34,104 nucleotides of DNA from Elusimicrobia bacterium HGW-Elusimicrobia-2 (lineage in GTDB: Bacteria; CG03), in NCBI GenBank assembly GCA_002841685.1, contig PHAM01000016.1:1-34104 (forward strand), in the 5' to 3' direction. A model generated the notes under the pieces. That model ran no database searches and was not told the origin of the DNA. It saw nothing but the letters and a program-made list of their open reading frames with translations. Below are positions 19,522 to 28,320 of the stretch, one piece after another. The stretch's first letter is position 1; the number at the start of each line of letters is the position of its first letter. Position numbers and translations under genes: made by a program.

Positions 19522-21546
19522 ATGAAAAAACATCTGGTAATAGTGGAGTCACCGACGAAAGCGAAGACAATAAAGAATTTCCTTAGCGCGGAATACACGA
19601 TAATGTCATCCATGGGCCACATCAGGGACCTTCCGAAGAAAGTGCTGGGAGTGGATATAAAAAACGGTTTCAAGAGTTCTTATGGCGTGATACCGGCAAA
19701 GAAGAAACTGGTCGCGAAGCTCAAGGAAGCCTATAAGGACTGCGACCTTGTTTATCTGGCGACCGACGGGGACAGGGAGGGCGAGGGTATAGCCTGGCAC
19801 GTGAAGGAGATCCTTCACATACCGGACGATAAAACCCGCCGGACGGTGTTTCATGAGATAACCTCCGAGGCGATAAAACAAGCTTTCAAAAAACCCGTCA
19901 AACTGAACATGGATCTCGTTAAAGCATACCGCGTGCGCCGGGCCCTGGACAGGATAGTGGGTTACAAGATAAGCCCCATACTGTGGAAAAAAATAGCGTC
20001 CGGCCTTTCCGCCGGCCGTGTGCAGTCGCCCGCCCTCAAGCTCATCGTTGAGAGGGAAAAAGAGATAAGGGCTTTTGAGCCCGTCACTTACTGGAAAGTC
20101 GCCGGGGATTTTAAGACCTCCGGCGGTACGCTCCGGGCGGATCTTGTCAAAGCCAAAGGCGAGGCGATCAAAGACGAGCGCGTGAGCGATGAGAGCATAC
20201 TCAAAGACATAGAAAAACTGAAAGGCGCGGATTTCAGCGTGAAAAAAAATGATATCACGGAAAAGAAGATATCGCCGCCGCACCCTTTTACGACCTCAAC
20301 ACTGCAGCAGCAGGCGAACACCGTCCTGGGATTTTCTTCACGCCGGACCATGATCGTCGCCCAGCAGCTTTATGAGGGAATAGACCTTCCCGAAGGCCGC
20401 ACGGGCCTCATCACTTATATGAGGACGGATTCGGTAGCGGTCGCCAAGCAGGCGCAGGCAGAGGCGAGAAAACTGATAGAGAGCCGTTACGGAAAATCTT
20501 TTCTTCCCGCGAAAATTCCGGTTTACAAGACAAAATCAGCCCATTCCCAGGAAGCTCACGAAGCTATAAGGCCGGTCAAAGTGGATATAATCCCGGAAAA
20601 TATAGAGGATAACCTCAGCCCCGAGCAGTTCAAGCTCTATCATCTCATATGGCAGCGTTTTATGGCGTCCCAGATGAACCAGGCGCTCTCTGTCACGCAC
20701 AGTGTCCGTCTGGAAAAGGATTCTTATGCCTTCAAAGCTGTGACGAGCGTTTTGAAAGACGACGGTTTTCTCGCCCTTTACAGCGAAAGGATATCCGCCG
20801 ACAGGGAAGCCCGTGGCCTTTTTGAATTCATGGAAAAACTCGCCGTCGCCAGCTCCGCACTCCTGAAAGAGATAGAAACGAGCGAGCATCAGACCTTACC
20901 CCCGCCGCATTATAACGAGGCTTCGCTGGTTAAGACGCTCGAGGCCAAGGGCATAGGACGCCCCTCGACCTATGTTTCCATAATTGAAACGCTCCTCAGG
21001 AGAAAGTATGTCGTGCGCAACAAGAGGCAGCTGCTTTTACAGGACATAGGGGAAGTGGTGTCGGATGTGCTGGAAAAACATTTTCCTCTTATAACGGATT
21101 ACGAATTCACTTCCAAACTTGAATCCATGCTGGATGATGTGGCGGACGCGAAGATCGGCGAGAAAGAGGTGCTGGAGAATTTCTACAAGGAATTTGAGGT
21201 ACTGCTTGAAAAAGCCAAGACGGATATGGAGACGCTGAAAAAGGTGACGGACAGAAAATGCCCGTGGTGCGGGACAAACCTTGTAGAAAAATATTCGGCG
21301 AACGGTAAATTTCTTTATTGCGGCGCGGGTTACAAGGCCTGCGTTTACAGGGTTTATTTTACCGAAGACGGAGGAGAGCTCCTGCCCGAGAAGAAATTCT
21401 GTCCCAAATGCGCCAAGACCATGGTTTTGCGCGTCGCCCGCCGCGGCCCCTTTTACGCATGCAGCGGTTTTCCTTCCTGTAAGAGCATAATACCTTACGG
21501 GGAAGAGAAAAAACACGCGGAAAGCGAGCCGAATGAAAGCGACTGA
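19522..21546 (+). CDS. topA: DNA topoisomerase I
   Basis: MKKHLVIVESPTKAKTIKNFL, ATDGDREGEGIAWHV, SAGRVQSPALKLIVEREKEI, GLITYMRTDS, C-terminal Zn ribbons CPWCG and CPKC. Confidence 0.97.
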   Translation: MKKHLVIVESPTKAKTIKNFLSAEYTIMSSMGHIRDLPKKVLGVDIKNGFKSSYGVIPAKKKLVAKLKEAYKDCDLVYLATDGDREGEGIAWHVKEILHIPDDKTRRTVFHEITSEAIKQAFKKPVKLNMDLVKAYRVRRALDRIVGYKISPILWKKIASGLSAGRVQSPALKLIVEREKEIRAFEPVTYWKVAGDFKTSGGTLRADLVKAKGEAIKDERVSDESILKDIEKLKGADFSVKKNDITEKKISPPHPFTTSTLQQQANTVLGFSSRRTMIVAQQLYEGIDLPEGRTGLITYMRTDSVAVAKQAQAEARKLIESRYGKSFLPAKIPVYKTKSAHSQEAHEAIRPVKVDIIPENIEDNLSPEQFKLYHLIWQRFMASQMNQALSVTHSVRLEKDSYAFKAVTSVLKDDGFLALYSERISADREARGLFEFMEKLAVASSALLKEIETSEHQTLPPPHYNEASLVKTLEAKGIGRPSTYVSIIETLLRRKYVVRNKRQLLLQDIGEVVSDVLEKHFPLITDYEFTSKLESMLDDVADAKIGEKEVLENFYKEFEVLLEKAKTDMETLKKVTDRKCPWCGTNLVEKYSANGKFLYCGAGYKACVYRVYFTEDGGELLPEKKFCPKCAKTMVLRVARRGPFYACSGFPSCKSIIPYGEEKKHAESEPNESD

Positions 21547-22456
21547 AAGCTTCATCTTTTTAAAGGAATTCGAGTCATATCTTGAGTCGGAAAGAAATTA
21601 TTCGCCCAACACCATCAGGGCTTACAGAAAAGACATCGGAGGTTTCCTTGATTACGCGCGCGAGAAGAAGCTTGATATAGCGTCCCTTGAAAGAAGGCAG
21701 ATAAGGGCTTTTATAACCCGCGCGAGAGAAGGCCTCTGCCCCGACGCCTGCCTCGCCGGTAGGCGGGGATGCAACATTTCGGCAGTGTCCATCGGCAGGA
21801 TGCTATCGTCCATCAGATCTTTTTTCCGGTTTCTCATCACCGAGAGCGTTATGGAGGAGAATCCCTTTTTCGGCGTGTCTGTGCCGGGAAGGATCAAAAA
21901 GATACCGACGGTGCTGGAAGAGAATGAAATGAACGCGCTGCTGGATGCGCCGGATGTGAATTCACCGAGAGGCATCAGGGACAGGGCGATACTTGAACTG
22001 CTCTATTCAACCGGAATGCGCGTGGGTGAGCTGACGGCTCTCAAGATATCAGATATTGATGTGTGGAGTTCCACCGCGAAGGTGACGGGCAAGGGCAGCC
22101 GCCAGAGATTCTGCTACATAAACGACAGCGCTGTTGAGGCCGTAGAACGCTATCTTGAAAGAAGGCCGCCCAAACCGGAAGCGCTTTTTCTCAACAAAAA
22201 CGGCACGGGCCTGTCGGCGGTGTCTATCCGCAGCATACTCAACAAGCACATGAACAAGGCCGCGATCTTAAAGCATGTCAGCCCCCACAGCATCAGGCAC
22301 AGCTTCGCCACGATAATGCTCTCGCGGGGCTGCGATCTGCGCTCAATACAGGAGTTTCTCGGACACAAGGATATTTCAACGACGCAGATATACACGCACA
22401 TCTCAGCCAAAAGGTTAAAGGACGTATATGACAGAACCCACCCCAGAGCTAAATAA
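21533..22456 (+). CDS. xerC: Tyrosine recombinase XerC/XerD family
   Basis: SAM-like N-terminal domain (FESYLESERNYSPNTIRAYRKDIGGFLDY) and catalytic STGMRVGELTALKI...HSIRHSFATIMLSRG...LGHKDISTTQIYTH. Overlaps topA by 14 nt, as in dprA-topA-xerC operons. Confidence 0.93.
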   Translation: MKATESFIFLKEFESYLESERNYSPNTIRAYRKDIGGFLDYAREKKLDIASLERRQIRAFITRAREGLCPDACLAGRRGCNISAVSIGRMLSSIRSFFRFLITESVMEENPFFGVSVPGRIKKIPTVLEENEMNALLDAPDVNSPRGIRDRAILELLYSTGMRVGELTALKISDIDVWSSTAKVTGKGSRQRFCYINDSAVEAVERYLERRPPKPEALFLNKNGTGLSAVSIRSILNKHMNKAAILKHVSPHSIRHSFATIMLSRGCDLRSIQEFLGHKDISTTQIYTHISAKRLKDVYDRTHPRAK

Positions 22457-23012
22457 AACGCCGGTCAGATATTTTATCGCCGTGAAACTGAGCGATGAGG
22501 CGAAGAAAGAGATCAGAAATGTTTTCGGTCAGGTGTCCGCAAATATCAACGGAAGGATCGTGAAGGACGATGGCTTGCATCTCACATTGAAATTCCTCGG
22601 CGAACTGAGCGAAGAAAAGATAGAAACCGCAAAGAAGATAATCAGCGGAGCCTGCTCGGAATTCCCTCTCTTTCAGGTCTCGCTTGGGAAAACGGGTTCT
22701 TTCCCGGCCAAAAAACCTAAAGTGTTGTGGGCGGGCGTGAGAAAAGGCAGGGACGAGCTCGCCGCCATAAGCAAGTTTGTATCAGGGCGCGCGAAGGATT
22801 CTCTCGGCATCCCGAAAGACAGCAAGGAATTTATACCGCACATAACTCTCTGCCGCCTCAGCGGCAAGAACGTGCCCGAAGACTTTTACTCGCTGAGATT
22901 CATCGCCTCTTTCAGGGCGGCGAAACTCTTTCTTATAAGGAGCGAACTTCATCTTTCCGGCGCGGTTTACCGGGATGTTTTTTCCGCCGAATTCAAAACG
23001 AATAATAGCTGA
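22428..23012 (+). CDS. thpR: RNA 2',3'-cyclic phosphodiesterase (2H/LigT family)
   Basis: RYFIAVKLSDEAKKEI; two HxT motifs HLTLKFLGE and HITLCRL. Confidence 0.92.
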   Translation: MTEPTPELNKTPVRYFIAVKLSDEAKKEIRNVFGQVSANINGRIVKDDGLHLTLKFLGELSEEKIETAKKIISGACSEFPLFQVSLGKTGSFPAKKPKVLWAGVRKGRDELAAISKFVSGRAKDSLGIPKDSKEFIPHITLCRLSGKNVPEDFYSLRFIASFRAAKLFLIRSELHLSGAVYRDVFSAEFKTNNS

Positions 23013-23026
23013 TTCTCTATACAGAC

Positions 23027-23039
23027 GGGGACAGTCCCT
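23027..23039. repeat. REP-like GGGGACAGTCCCT palindrome after thpR
   Basis: GGGAC-a-GTCCC core in tacagacggggacagtccctctga. Same core as other intergenic elements in this window. Confidence 0.5.
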
Positions 23040-23064
23040 CTGAAATTTTGCTATACAGCACCCT

Positions 23065-23095
23065 TGATATTTCGAAGCCGGGCTTTGAGATTTCA
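23065..23095. repeat. Imperfect hairpin in the thpR to amidohydrolase intergenic region
   Basis: tgatatttcgaagcc-g-ggctttgagatttca; 12 of 15 arm positions pair. Confidence 0.45.
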
Positions 23096-23215
23096 ATGAA
23101 GCCGCGCAAAAGCTATTCGCCCTGAAGCGCGCAGTCACTCATCGGAGGTAAATTGACGGGTAAGGCCTAAATATGATAGTCTTAATCCCTGAATTTGAAG
23201 AAATAGGAGGTTTTC

Positions 23216-24445
23216 ATGGAACTTTTGATTAAAAATGCTCAGCTTAGAAAACGGAAAGGCCTTGTGGACATTGCCGTTGATAAGGGAAAAATCGTTAAAA
23301 TCGCCAAAGGCATCAAAGCCAAAGCCGCCAAAGTCATAGACGCGCTCGGAAATCTTGTGACGGAACCCTTCTGCAACGCTCATCTTCATCTTTGCAAAGT
23401 CTGGACTCTGCAGATGATGGACGAAAAAGCCCTGAAAGATTATCACGGCTCCGATATGGGAAAAGCCATGTCGGCGATTGAGCTTGCCGCCAGGGTCAAG
23501 GAAAACTACGACGAGAAATGGATAATAAAGAATGTCAGAAAAGCCGTGGAGATGGCCATGAAATACGGCAATCTTCACATAAGAGCTTTCGCGGATGTGG
23601 ATTCCAAGGCAAAACTTGAGGGGGTGAAAGCTCTCATCAAAGCGAGAGAAGAGTACAAAGGCCTTGTGGACATACAGGTCGTAGCTTTCCCTCAGGACGG
23701 AGTTATAAGAGATCCCGGCGCGGAAGAGCTTGTCAAAAAAGCAATGGCACTCGGCGCTGATATCGTCGGCGGAATCCCGTGGATAGAATATACGGAAGCG
23801 GACGAACTCGCGCACATACAGAAGATGATGGCCATAGCGAGAAAATATAACAAGGATGTTTCAATGCTCGTGGACGACGCCGGGGATGCAACGCTCAAAA
23901 CCCTTGAGATGTACGCCGTGGAGGCCATCAAGACCGGCTGGACGGGGCGCTGTCTTGCCCAGCACGCGAGGGCGATGTGTCTGTACCCGAAACCTTATTT
24001 TCAGAAAGTCGTGGCGCTGCTAAAAAAAGCGAAGCTTGGTATTGTGACGGATCCTCACACGGGGCCGCTGCACGCGCGGGTGGGCGAACTTCTTGAGGAA
24101 GGCGCTCTGGTGTGCATAGGCCAGGACGACATTTCCGACGCCTATTATCCTTACGGCAGGAACAACATGCTTGAAGTCGCGTTTATGGCGTCACACCTTT
24201 TGTGGATGACGGGCGCCGATGATATGGAAACGCTTTATGACATGATCACGGTCAACGGCGCGAAAGCCATGAATGTGAAGAATTACGGAATCAAAGAGGG
24301 CAATCCCGCCAGCTTCCTCGTTCTCGGCGTTGACAGCGTCCTTGAAGCTTTCCGCGGTCAGGAAGCTCCCGCCTGCGTGATAAACGGCGGCAAGGTCATA
24401 GCCGAAACGAAAAGCGTTACCAAAATATACGGGGTCAGGTCTTGA
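23216..24445 (+). CDS. Cytosine deaminase-like (CodA-type) amidohydrolase superfamily protein
   Basis: LVTEPFCNAHLHL, YAVEAIKTGWTGRCLAQHARAM, GIVTDPHTGP, CIGQDDISDAYYPYGRNNMLEVAFMASHLL (CodA GHDDVFDPWYPLG equivalent), SFLVLGVDSVLEAFRGQEAPACVINGGKVI. Confidence 0.85.
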   Translation: MELLIKNAQLRKRKGLVDIAVDKGKIVKIAKGIKAKAAKVIDALGNLVTEPFCNAHLHLCKVWTLQMMDEKALKDYHGSDMGKAMSAIELAARVKENYDEKWIIKNVRKAVEMAMKYGNLHIRAFADVDSKAKLEGVKALIKAREEYKGLVDIQVVAFPQDGVIRDPGAEELVKKAMALGADIVGGIPWIEYTEADELAHIQKMMAIARKYNKDVSMLVDDAGDATLKTLEMYAVEAIKTGWTGRCLAQHARAMCLYPKPYFQKVVALLKKAKLGIVTDPHTGPLHARVGELLEEGALVCIGQDDISDAYYPYGRNNMLEVAFMASHLLWMTGADDMETLYDMITVNGAKAMNVKNYGIKEGNPASFLVLGVDSVLEAFRGQEAPACVINGGKVIAETKSVTKIYGVRS

Positions 24446-24555
24446 CATGTGACAAATTTGCGAGAATGTCAGATTTCGATTCCAAACAAATTTATTAGAA
24501 GATATGAGGTTGTCAGGACTGAAAGTTGCGATGTCACATGTCAAGACCTGACCCC
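24431..24555. repeat. 125-bp MITE/REP-like element with perfect 23-bp terminal inverted repeats
   Basis: ggggtcaggtcttgacatgtgac (24431-24453) is the exact reverse complement of gtcacatgtcaagacctgacccc (24533-24555); 79-nt interior. Confidence 0.9.
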
Positions 24556-24570
24556 ATTAGGGAGGATGAA

Positions 24571-26910
24571 GTGAGTTTGAAATATGTGGGTAAGAATATC
24601 ACAAGGTCCGACGCGGTTAAGAAGATCACGGGAAAGTCTGTTTTTCTTGATGATATAAAACTGCCGGGAATGCTTTATACAGCGATCCTTACTCCGCCCA
24701 CGGCGCACGCTAAGATCGTGTCCATAGACACATCCGCGGCCGAAAAAGAACCCGGCGTCATAAAAGTCGTCACCGGCAAGAGCATAGATTTTCTTTTCGG
24801 TGATAACGTGAAGGACAGAGTGCCTATGGCGGTGGACAGGGTGCGCTATATAGGCGAGCCCGTAGCGGCTGTCATAGCCGAGAATCCCCATCAGGCGAAA
24901 ATGGCGCTCAAAAAAATAGAGGTGAAGTACAAAGCTCTTCCCGTCTACATTGACGCCAGAGAAGCTCTGAAAAAGAAAGCCGCGCTCATCCATCCCGACA
25001 GCGGCGATTACTGGCATCTGCCGGGTATGGGGCCCGAGGCAAAAACCAACATAGCCGATCATTATCTTCTCAAAAAGGGCGATGTAAAAAAAGGTTTCGC
25101 CGAAGCCGATCTGGTTCTTGAGGGAGAATTCAACTATCCCTTCAGCTCTTCCGCGGCCATAGAGCCGCACGGCGCCATCGCCATACATCACGAGGACGGG
25201 GGCATAGAGATATGGTCGTCCTCAATATGTCCTTTCGTCATAAGGGAGGATATAGCCCACACATACAAACTGCCGGTCTCGTCCGTGCGGGTGCACATTC
25301 CCGAAGTCGGCGGCTGTTTCGGCTATAAATCCGATGTCACCGTCGAGCAGACAATAGCCTACATAGCGAGTTTTGTCCCCGGCCGTCCCGTTAAATGGGT
25401 GGCCAGCCGAAAAGAGGATTTTCTTTCAACGCTCCTCGGCCACGGCATAAGAACAAAATTCAAAGTCGGCGTGAAGAAGAACGGCAAACTCACGGCTCTT
25501 CAGACGACGATCCTTCATTCCACGGGCGCGTATGTGGACACGGGCCTCCATGTCATGAGAGGCTCCACCCACAACTCTACAGGCACTTACGAATTCCCGA
25601 ACTGTTACCTTGACGGTTATTCGGTCTACACCAACACGCCTCCCGTCGGAGCTTACAGGGGATACGGCCATCAGGAATCGCAGCTGGGCATGGAGAGGAT
25701 GATGGATATTATAGCCCGAAAACTCGGCATGGATGCTTTCAAGCTCAGGGAGATCAATTATCTTGGGCCGGGAAAAATGACTTCTATAGGCGAGAGGCTG
25801 TGGGAGAGCAACGGCAATGTGAAAAAATGCGCCGATATTGTACGGAAAAAGATTTTTACGGGGAAAAAGAAAAAAGAAGATGCTGATTATTACTACGGCC
25901 GCGGTTTCGCGGCGGTCATGAAATCGCCCAAAGGCGCGCCTTTTTCTTCAAAGAGCTGTTATCTGAAATTCAACGTTGACGGAAGTGTTTCAATAAACAT
26001 GGGCGGCGCCGAAGTCGGACAGGGGCTGAGAAATGTAGTGAGGCTCGTGGCGGCGGAAGCGCTGAAGATAGATCCTTCCCGCATAAGCGTTTACACGGAA
26101 ATCGACACGCAGTTCTCGCCCTGGGAATGGCAGACGATAGGCTCCATGTTCACGATGCAGGGCGGACGCGCGGTTGTTCGGGCTGCTGAAAAAGCCATAC
26201 ATCAGCTGAAAAAAACGGCGATGATGGCTCTCAAGTGCGATTACGATATGCTGGAATACGACGGGGATTATATTTTCCTGTCCTCCGATCCGGGCGTTAG
26301 AGTGTCCGTCCCGTCACTGGCGCAGGGTTATATGACCGAAGACGGGATAACCGTAGGCGAAGTCGTTCACACGACTTCCGACGCGAGGCTCCCCAGATAC
26401 TCCAACCCTGATGCCAACGGACAGGGTTCCTTCGGGGTGACATACACCTTCGGCGCCCAGGCCTGCGAGATAAGGATAGAGAAAAAAACAGGTAAGATCA
26501 TCGTGGACCATTTCGCGTCGTCCTTTGACGTCGGGCAGGTGATAAATCCCGTGCAGATAAGAGGCCAGGTCGTGGGCGGCGTCGTGATGGCGCTGGGTTC
26601 CACTCTTTACGAAGAGACAAAATTCGATGCCGACGGAGTGTGCCCCAACCCGCAATTCTCAAAATACAGATTCCCGACGATAAATGACGCTCCGGCGAAG
26701 CAGACGGTTGAGTTCGTGGAAACGCCCGGCAAGATCGGGCCTTTCGGCGCGCGTGGAATAGGAGAGCACCCTGTTATAGGCGTGGCTCCGGCGGTGCTGA
26801 ACGCCGTTTATGACGCTACGGGAATAGATTTTTACGAGATACCGCTGTCGCCGGAGAAGGTGAAAGCGGCGATAGACGCGAAGGGAGATAATCGATGTCC
26901 GAAAAAATAA
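24571..26910 (+). CDS. Xanthine dehydrogenase/aldehyde oxidoreductase family, molybdopterin-binding subunit
   Basis: GTG start after AGGGAGG. KKITGKSVFLDDIKLPGMLYTAILTPPTAHAKI, VRYIGEPVAAVIAE, AYRGYGHQESQLGMERMMD, GAEVGQGL, IGPFGARGIGEHPVIGVAPAVLNAVYDATG with the conserved catalytic Glu. Confidence 0.92.
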   Translation: MSLKYVGKNITRSDAVKKITGKSVFLDDIKLPGMLYTAILTPPTAHAKIVSIDTSAAEKEPGVIKVVTGKSIDFLFGDNVKDRVPMAVDRVRYIGEPVAAVIAENPHQAKMALKKIEVKYKALPVYIDAREALKKKAALIHPDSGDYWHLPGMGPEAKTNIADHYLLKKGDVKKGFAEADLVLEGEFNYPFSSSAAIEPHGAIAIHHEDGGIEIWSSSICPFVIREDIAHTYKLPVSSVRVHIPEVGGCFGYKSDVTVEQTIAYIASFVPGRPVKWVASRKEDFLSTLLGHGIRTKFKVGVKKNGKLTALQTTILHSTGAYVDTGLHVMRGSTHNSTGTYEFPNCYLDGYSVYTNTPPVGAYRGYGHQESQLGMERMMDIIARKLGMDAFKLREINYLGPGKMTSIGERLWESNGNVKKCADIVRKKIFTGKKKKEDADYYYGRGFAAVMKSPKGAPFSSKSCYLKFNVDGSVSINMGGAEVGQGLRNVVRLVAAEALKIDPSRISVYTEIDTQFSPWEWQTIGSMFTMQGGRAVVRAAEKAIHQLKKTAMMALKCDYDMLEYDGDYIFLSSDPGVRVSVPSLAQGYMTEDGITVGEVVHTTSDARLPRYSNPDANGQGSFGVTYTFGAQACEIRIEKKTGKIIVDHFASSFDVGQVINPVQIRGQVVGGVVMALGSTLYEETKFDADGVCPNPQFSKYRFPTINDAPAKQTVEFVETPGKIGPFGARGIGEHPVIGVAPAVLNAVYDATGIDFYEIPLSPEKVKAAIDAKGDNRCPKK

Positions 26911-27371
26911 CATTCAAAGTAAACGGCAGAGAAAGAACTGTTGAGCTGGAAGGCTGGGAGAGAGGCCTTGATGTGCTGAGGGAAAACCTCGGCCTGACCG
27001 GGTCCAAGAGGGGCTGTGACGACGCCACCTGCGGAGCCTGCACCGTTGTGGTCAACGGCGAAGCGAAAAAAAGCTGCGTGATGCTCGCCAAAAAACTTGA
27101 CGGCGCCGATATCCTCACGATAGAGGGTATTTCCAAAGGGAAAAAACTGCATCCCATACAGGACGCCCTGATAGAATCCGGCGCCGTGCAGTGCGGTTAC
27201 TGCACCCCGGGAATAGTGATGGAGCTCTACGCGCTCTTTAACAAAAATCTTGCCGCGTCAAAAAAAGAAGTAAAAGACGCTCTCGCAAAGCATCTGTGCC
27301 GCTGCACCGGTTACGAGGCGATTTTTGAAGGCGCGCTCCTGGCCCAGGCAAAACTCAAAAAGAAGACTTGA
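26895..27371 (+). CDS. (2Fe-2S)-binding small subunit of molybdenum hydroxylase (XdhC/CoxS/IorA type)
   Basis: GCDDATCGACTVVVNGEAKKSCVMLAKKL...AVQCGYCTPGIVMELYALF...LAKHLCRCTGYEAIFEG: both [2Fe-2S] motifs intact. Confidence 0.95.
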   Translation: MSEKITFKVNGRERTVELEGWERGLDVLRENLGLTGSKRGCDDATCGACTVVVNGEAKKSCVMLAKKLDGADILTIEGISKGKKLHPIQDALIESGAVQCGYCTPGIVMELYALFNKNLAASKKEVKDALAKHLCRCTGYEAIFEGALLAQAKLKKKT

Positions 27372-28231
27372 ACTTTATAAAATTACAGATTCTTGCCTGC
27401 GCGTTGCTTCTGTCAGCCTGCGCGGGCGTCCAGAAATCCACAAAGGCTGTCGGGATACGCGGTTTCGCCATAGATGAATCTAAATTTTCTTATGTTAACT
27501 GGAAAGTTTCCCACGAGAAAAAAACCGTGTTCATAAGCGCCGTTTATGACGGTGACACCATAGTCGCGGGAGATGAGGCCGCGGATGAGGCGGGAGAAGA
27601 CTCTCCCGGAGACAAAGAAGTCATAAGATTTCTCGGAGTGAACACGCCCGAAATAGCTCATCCGGAGCAGGGTTTTGATACCGATGAACCCGGCGCCGCG
27701 GCTGCCACCGAATTCACAAAGAAGGCCGTGCTCGCGAAAAAAGTCATTCTTGTCATCGATCCCGATAACAGGGAAGGTGTTTTCGGGAGAACCCTGGCAC
27801 TGATCTTTTATAAAGATGCCAGCGGCGATATGAGGTGCCTCAACTGGGAGCTGCTCAAACGGGGCCTGGCGAAGGAAAATCTCTGGGCGAACGATATGCT
27901 GTGCAGCAAGGTAGAGTGGCGGAATATGGCGAAACTTTCGGGGCTGCTGACCCCCGCTGCTTTTATCGGCATGGGGCGTCAGTCCCTCAAGGAAAGATTC
28001 GTTTATGACGCTCTTGAATTTTACAAACGCGGCGTAAACAAGTTCCCGTCCCACGCGGATCTGAGAAAGGATCTTGCCACACTTTACGGCTCACTCGCGC
28101 GGGTGGAGAAGGATGCGGCCAAAAAAAAGGAATACCGCGACGGAGCTTTTTTCCACTGGAAGAAACTGAAAGGCACAAAATACGACGGCCTTGCCATGCG
28201 CCACATACAGCAGATGCTGATCACTCCCTGA
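27368..28231 (+). CDS. SNase (thermonuclease)-like lipoprotein with C-terminal helical/TPR-like extension
   Basis: TTG start. Lipobox LLLSAC|AGVQ. SNase motifs VYDGDTI, IRFLGVNTPEIAHP, GVFGRTLALIFY and LNWELLKRGLAKEN. Confidence 0.75.
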   Translation: MNFIKLQILACALLLSACAGVQKSTKAVGIRGFAIDESKFSYVNWKVSHEKKTVFISAVYDGDTIVAGDEAADEAGEDSPGDKEVIRFLGVNTPEIAHPEQGFDTDEPGAAAATEFTKKAVLAKKVILVIDPDNREGVFGRTLALIFYKDASGDMRCLNWELLKRGLAKENLWANDMLCSKVEWRNMAKLSGLLTPAAFIGMGRQSLKERFVYDALEFYKRGVNKFPSHADLRKDLATLYGSLARVEKDAAKKKEYRDGAFFHWKKLKGTKYDGLAMRHIQQMLITP

Positions 28232-28297
28232 TATCACTCTTTTACCGTAAGCAATCGCCGTATTACCCTGTAACAGAAGTTCGTAATGTGTCCGTAA

Positions 28298-28320
28298 TGC
28301 GGGCAGTCCCCCTTTATTTT
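28298..28320. repeat. REP-like element (taatgcgggcagtccccctttat) at the 3' end of the - strand operon
   Basis: GGGcaGTCCCCC core resembles the 23027 element. Overlaps the stop codon region of the 28314-30398 gene. Confidence 0.4.

Noticed and set aside
19606-20283. 225-aa - strand ORF antisense to topA (with others at 7768-8634, 18701-19372 and 23135-23815)
   Set aside because: Shadow ORFs opposite well-conserved genes, with no recognisable domains or start signals.
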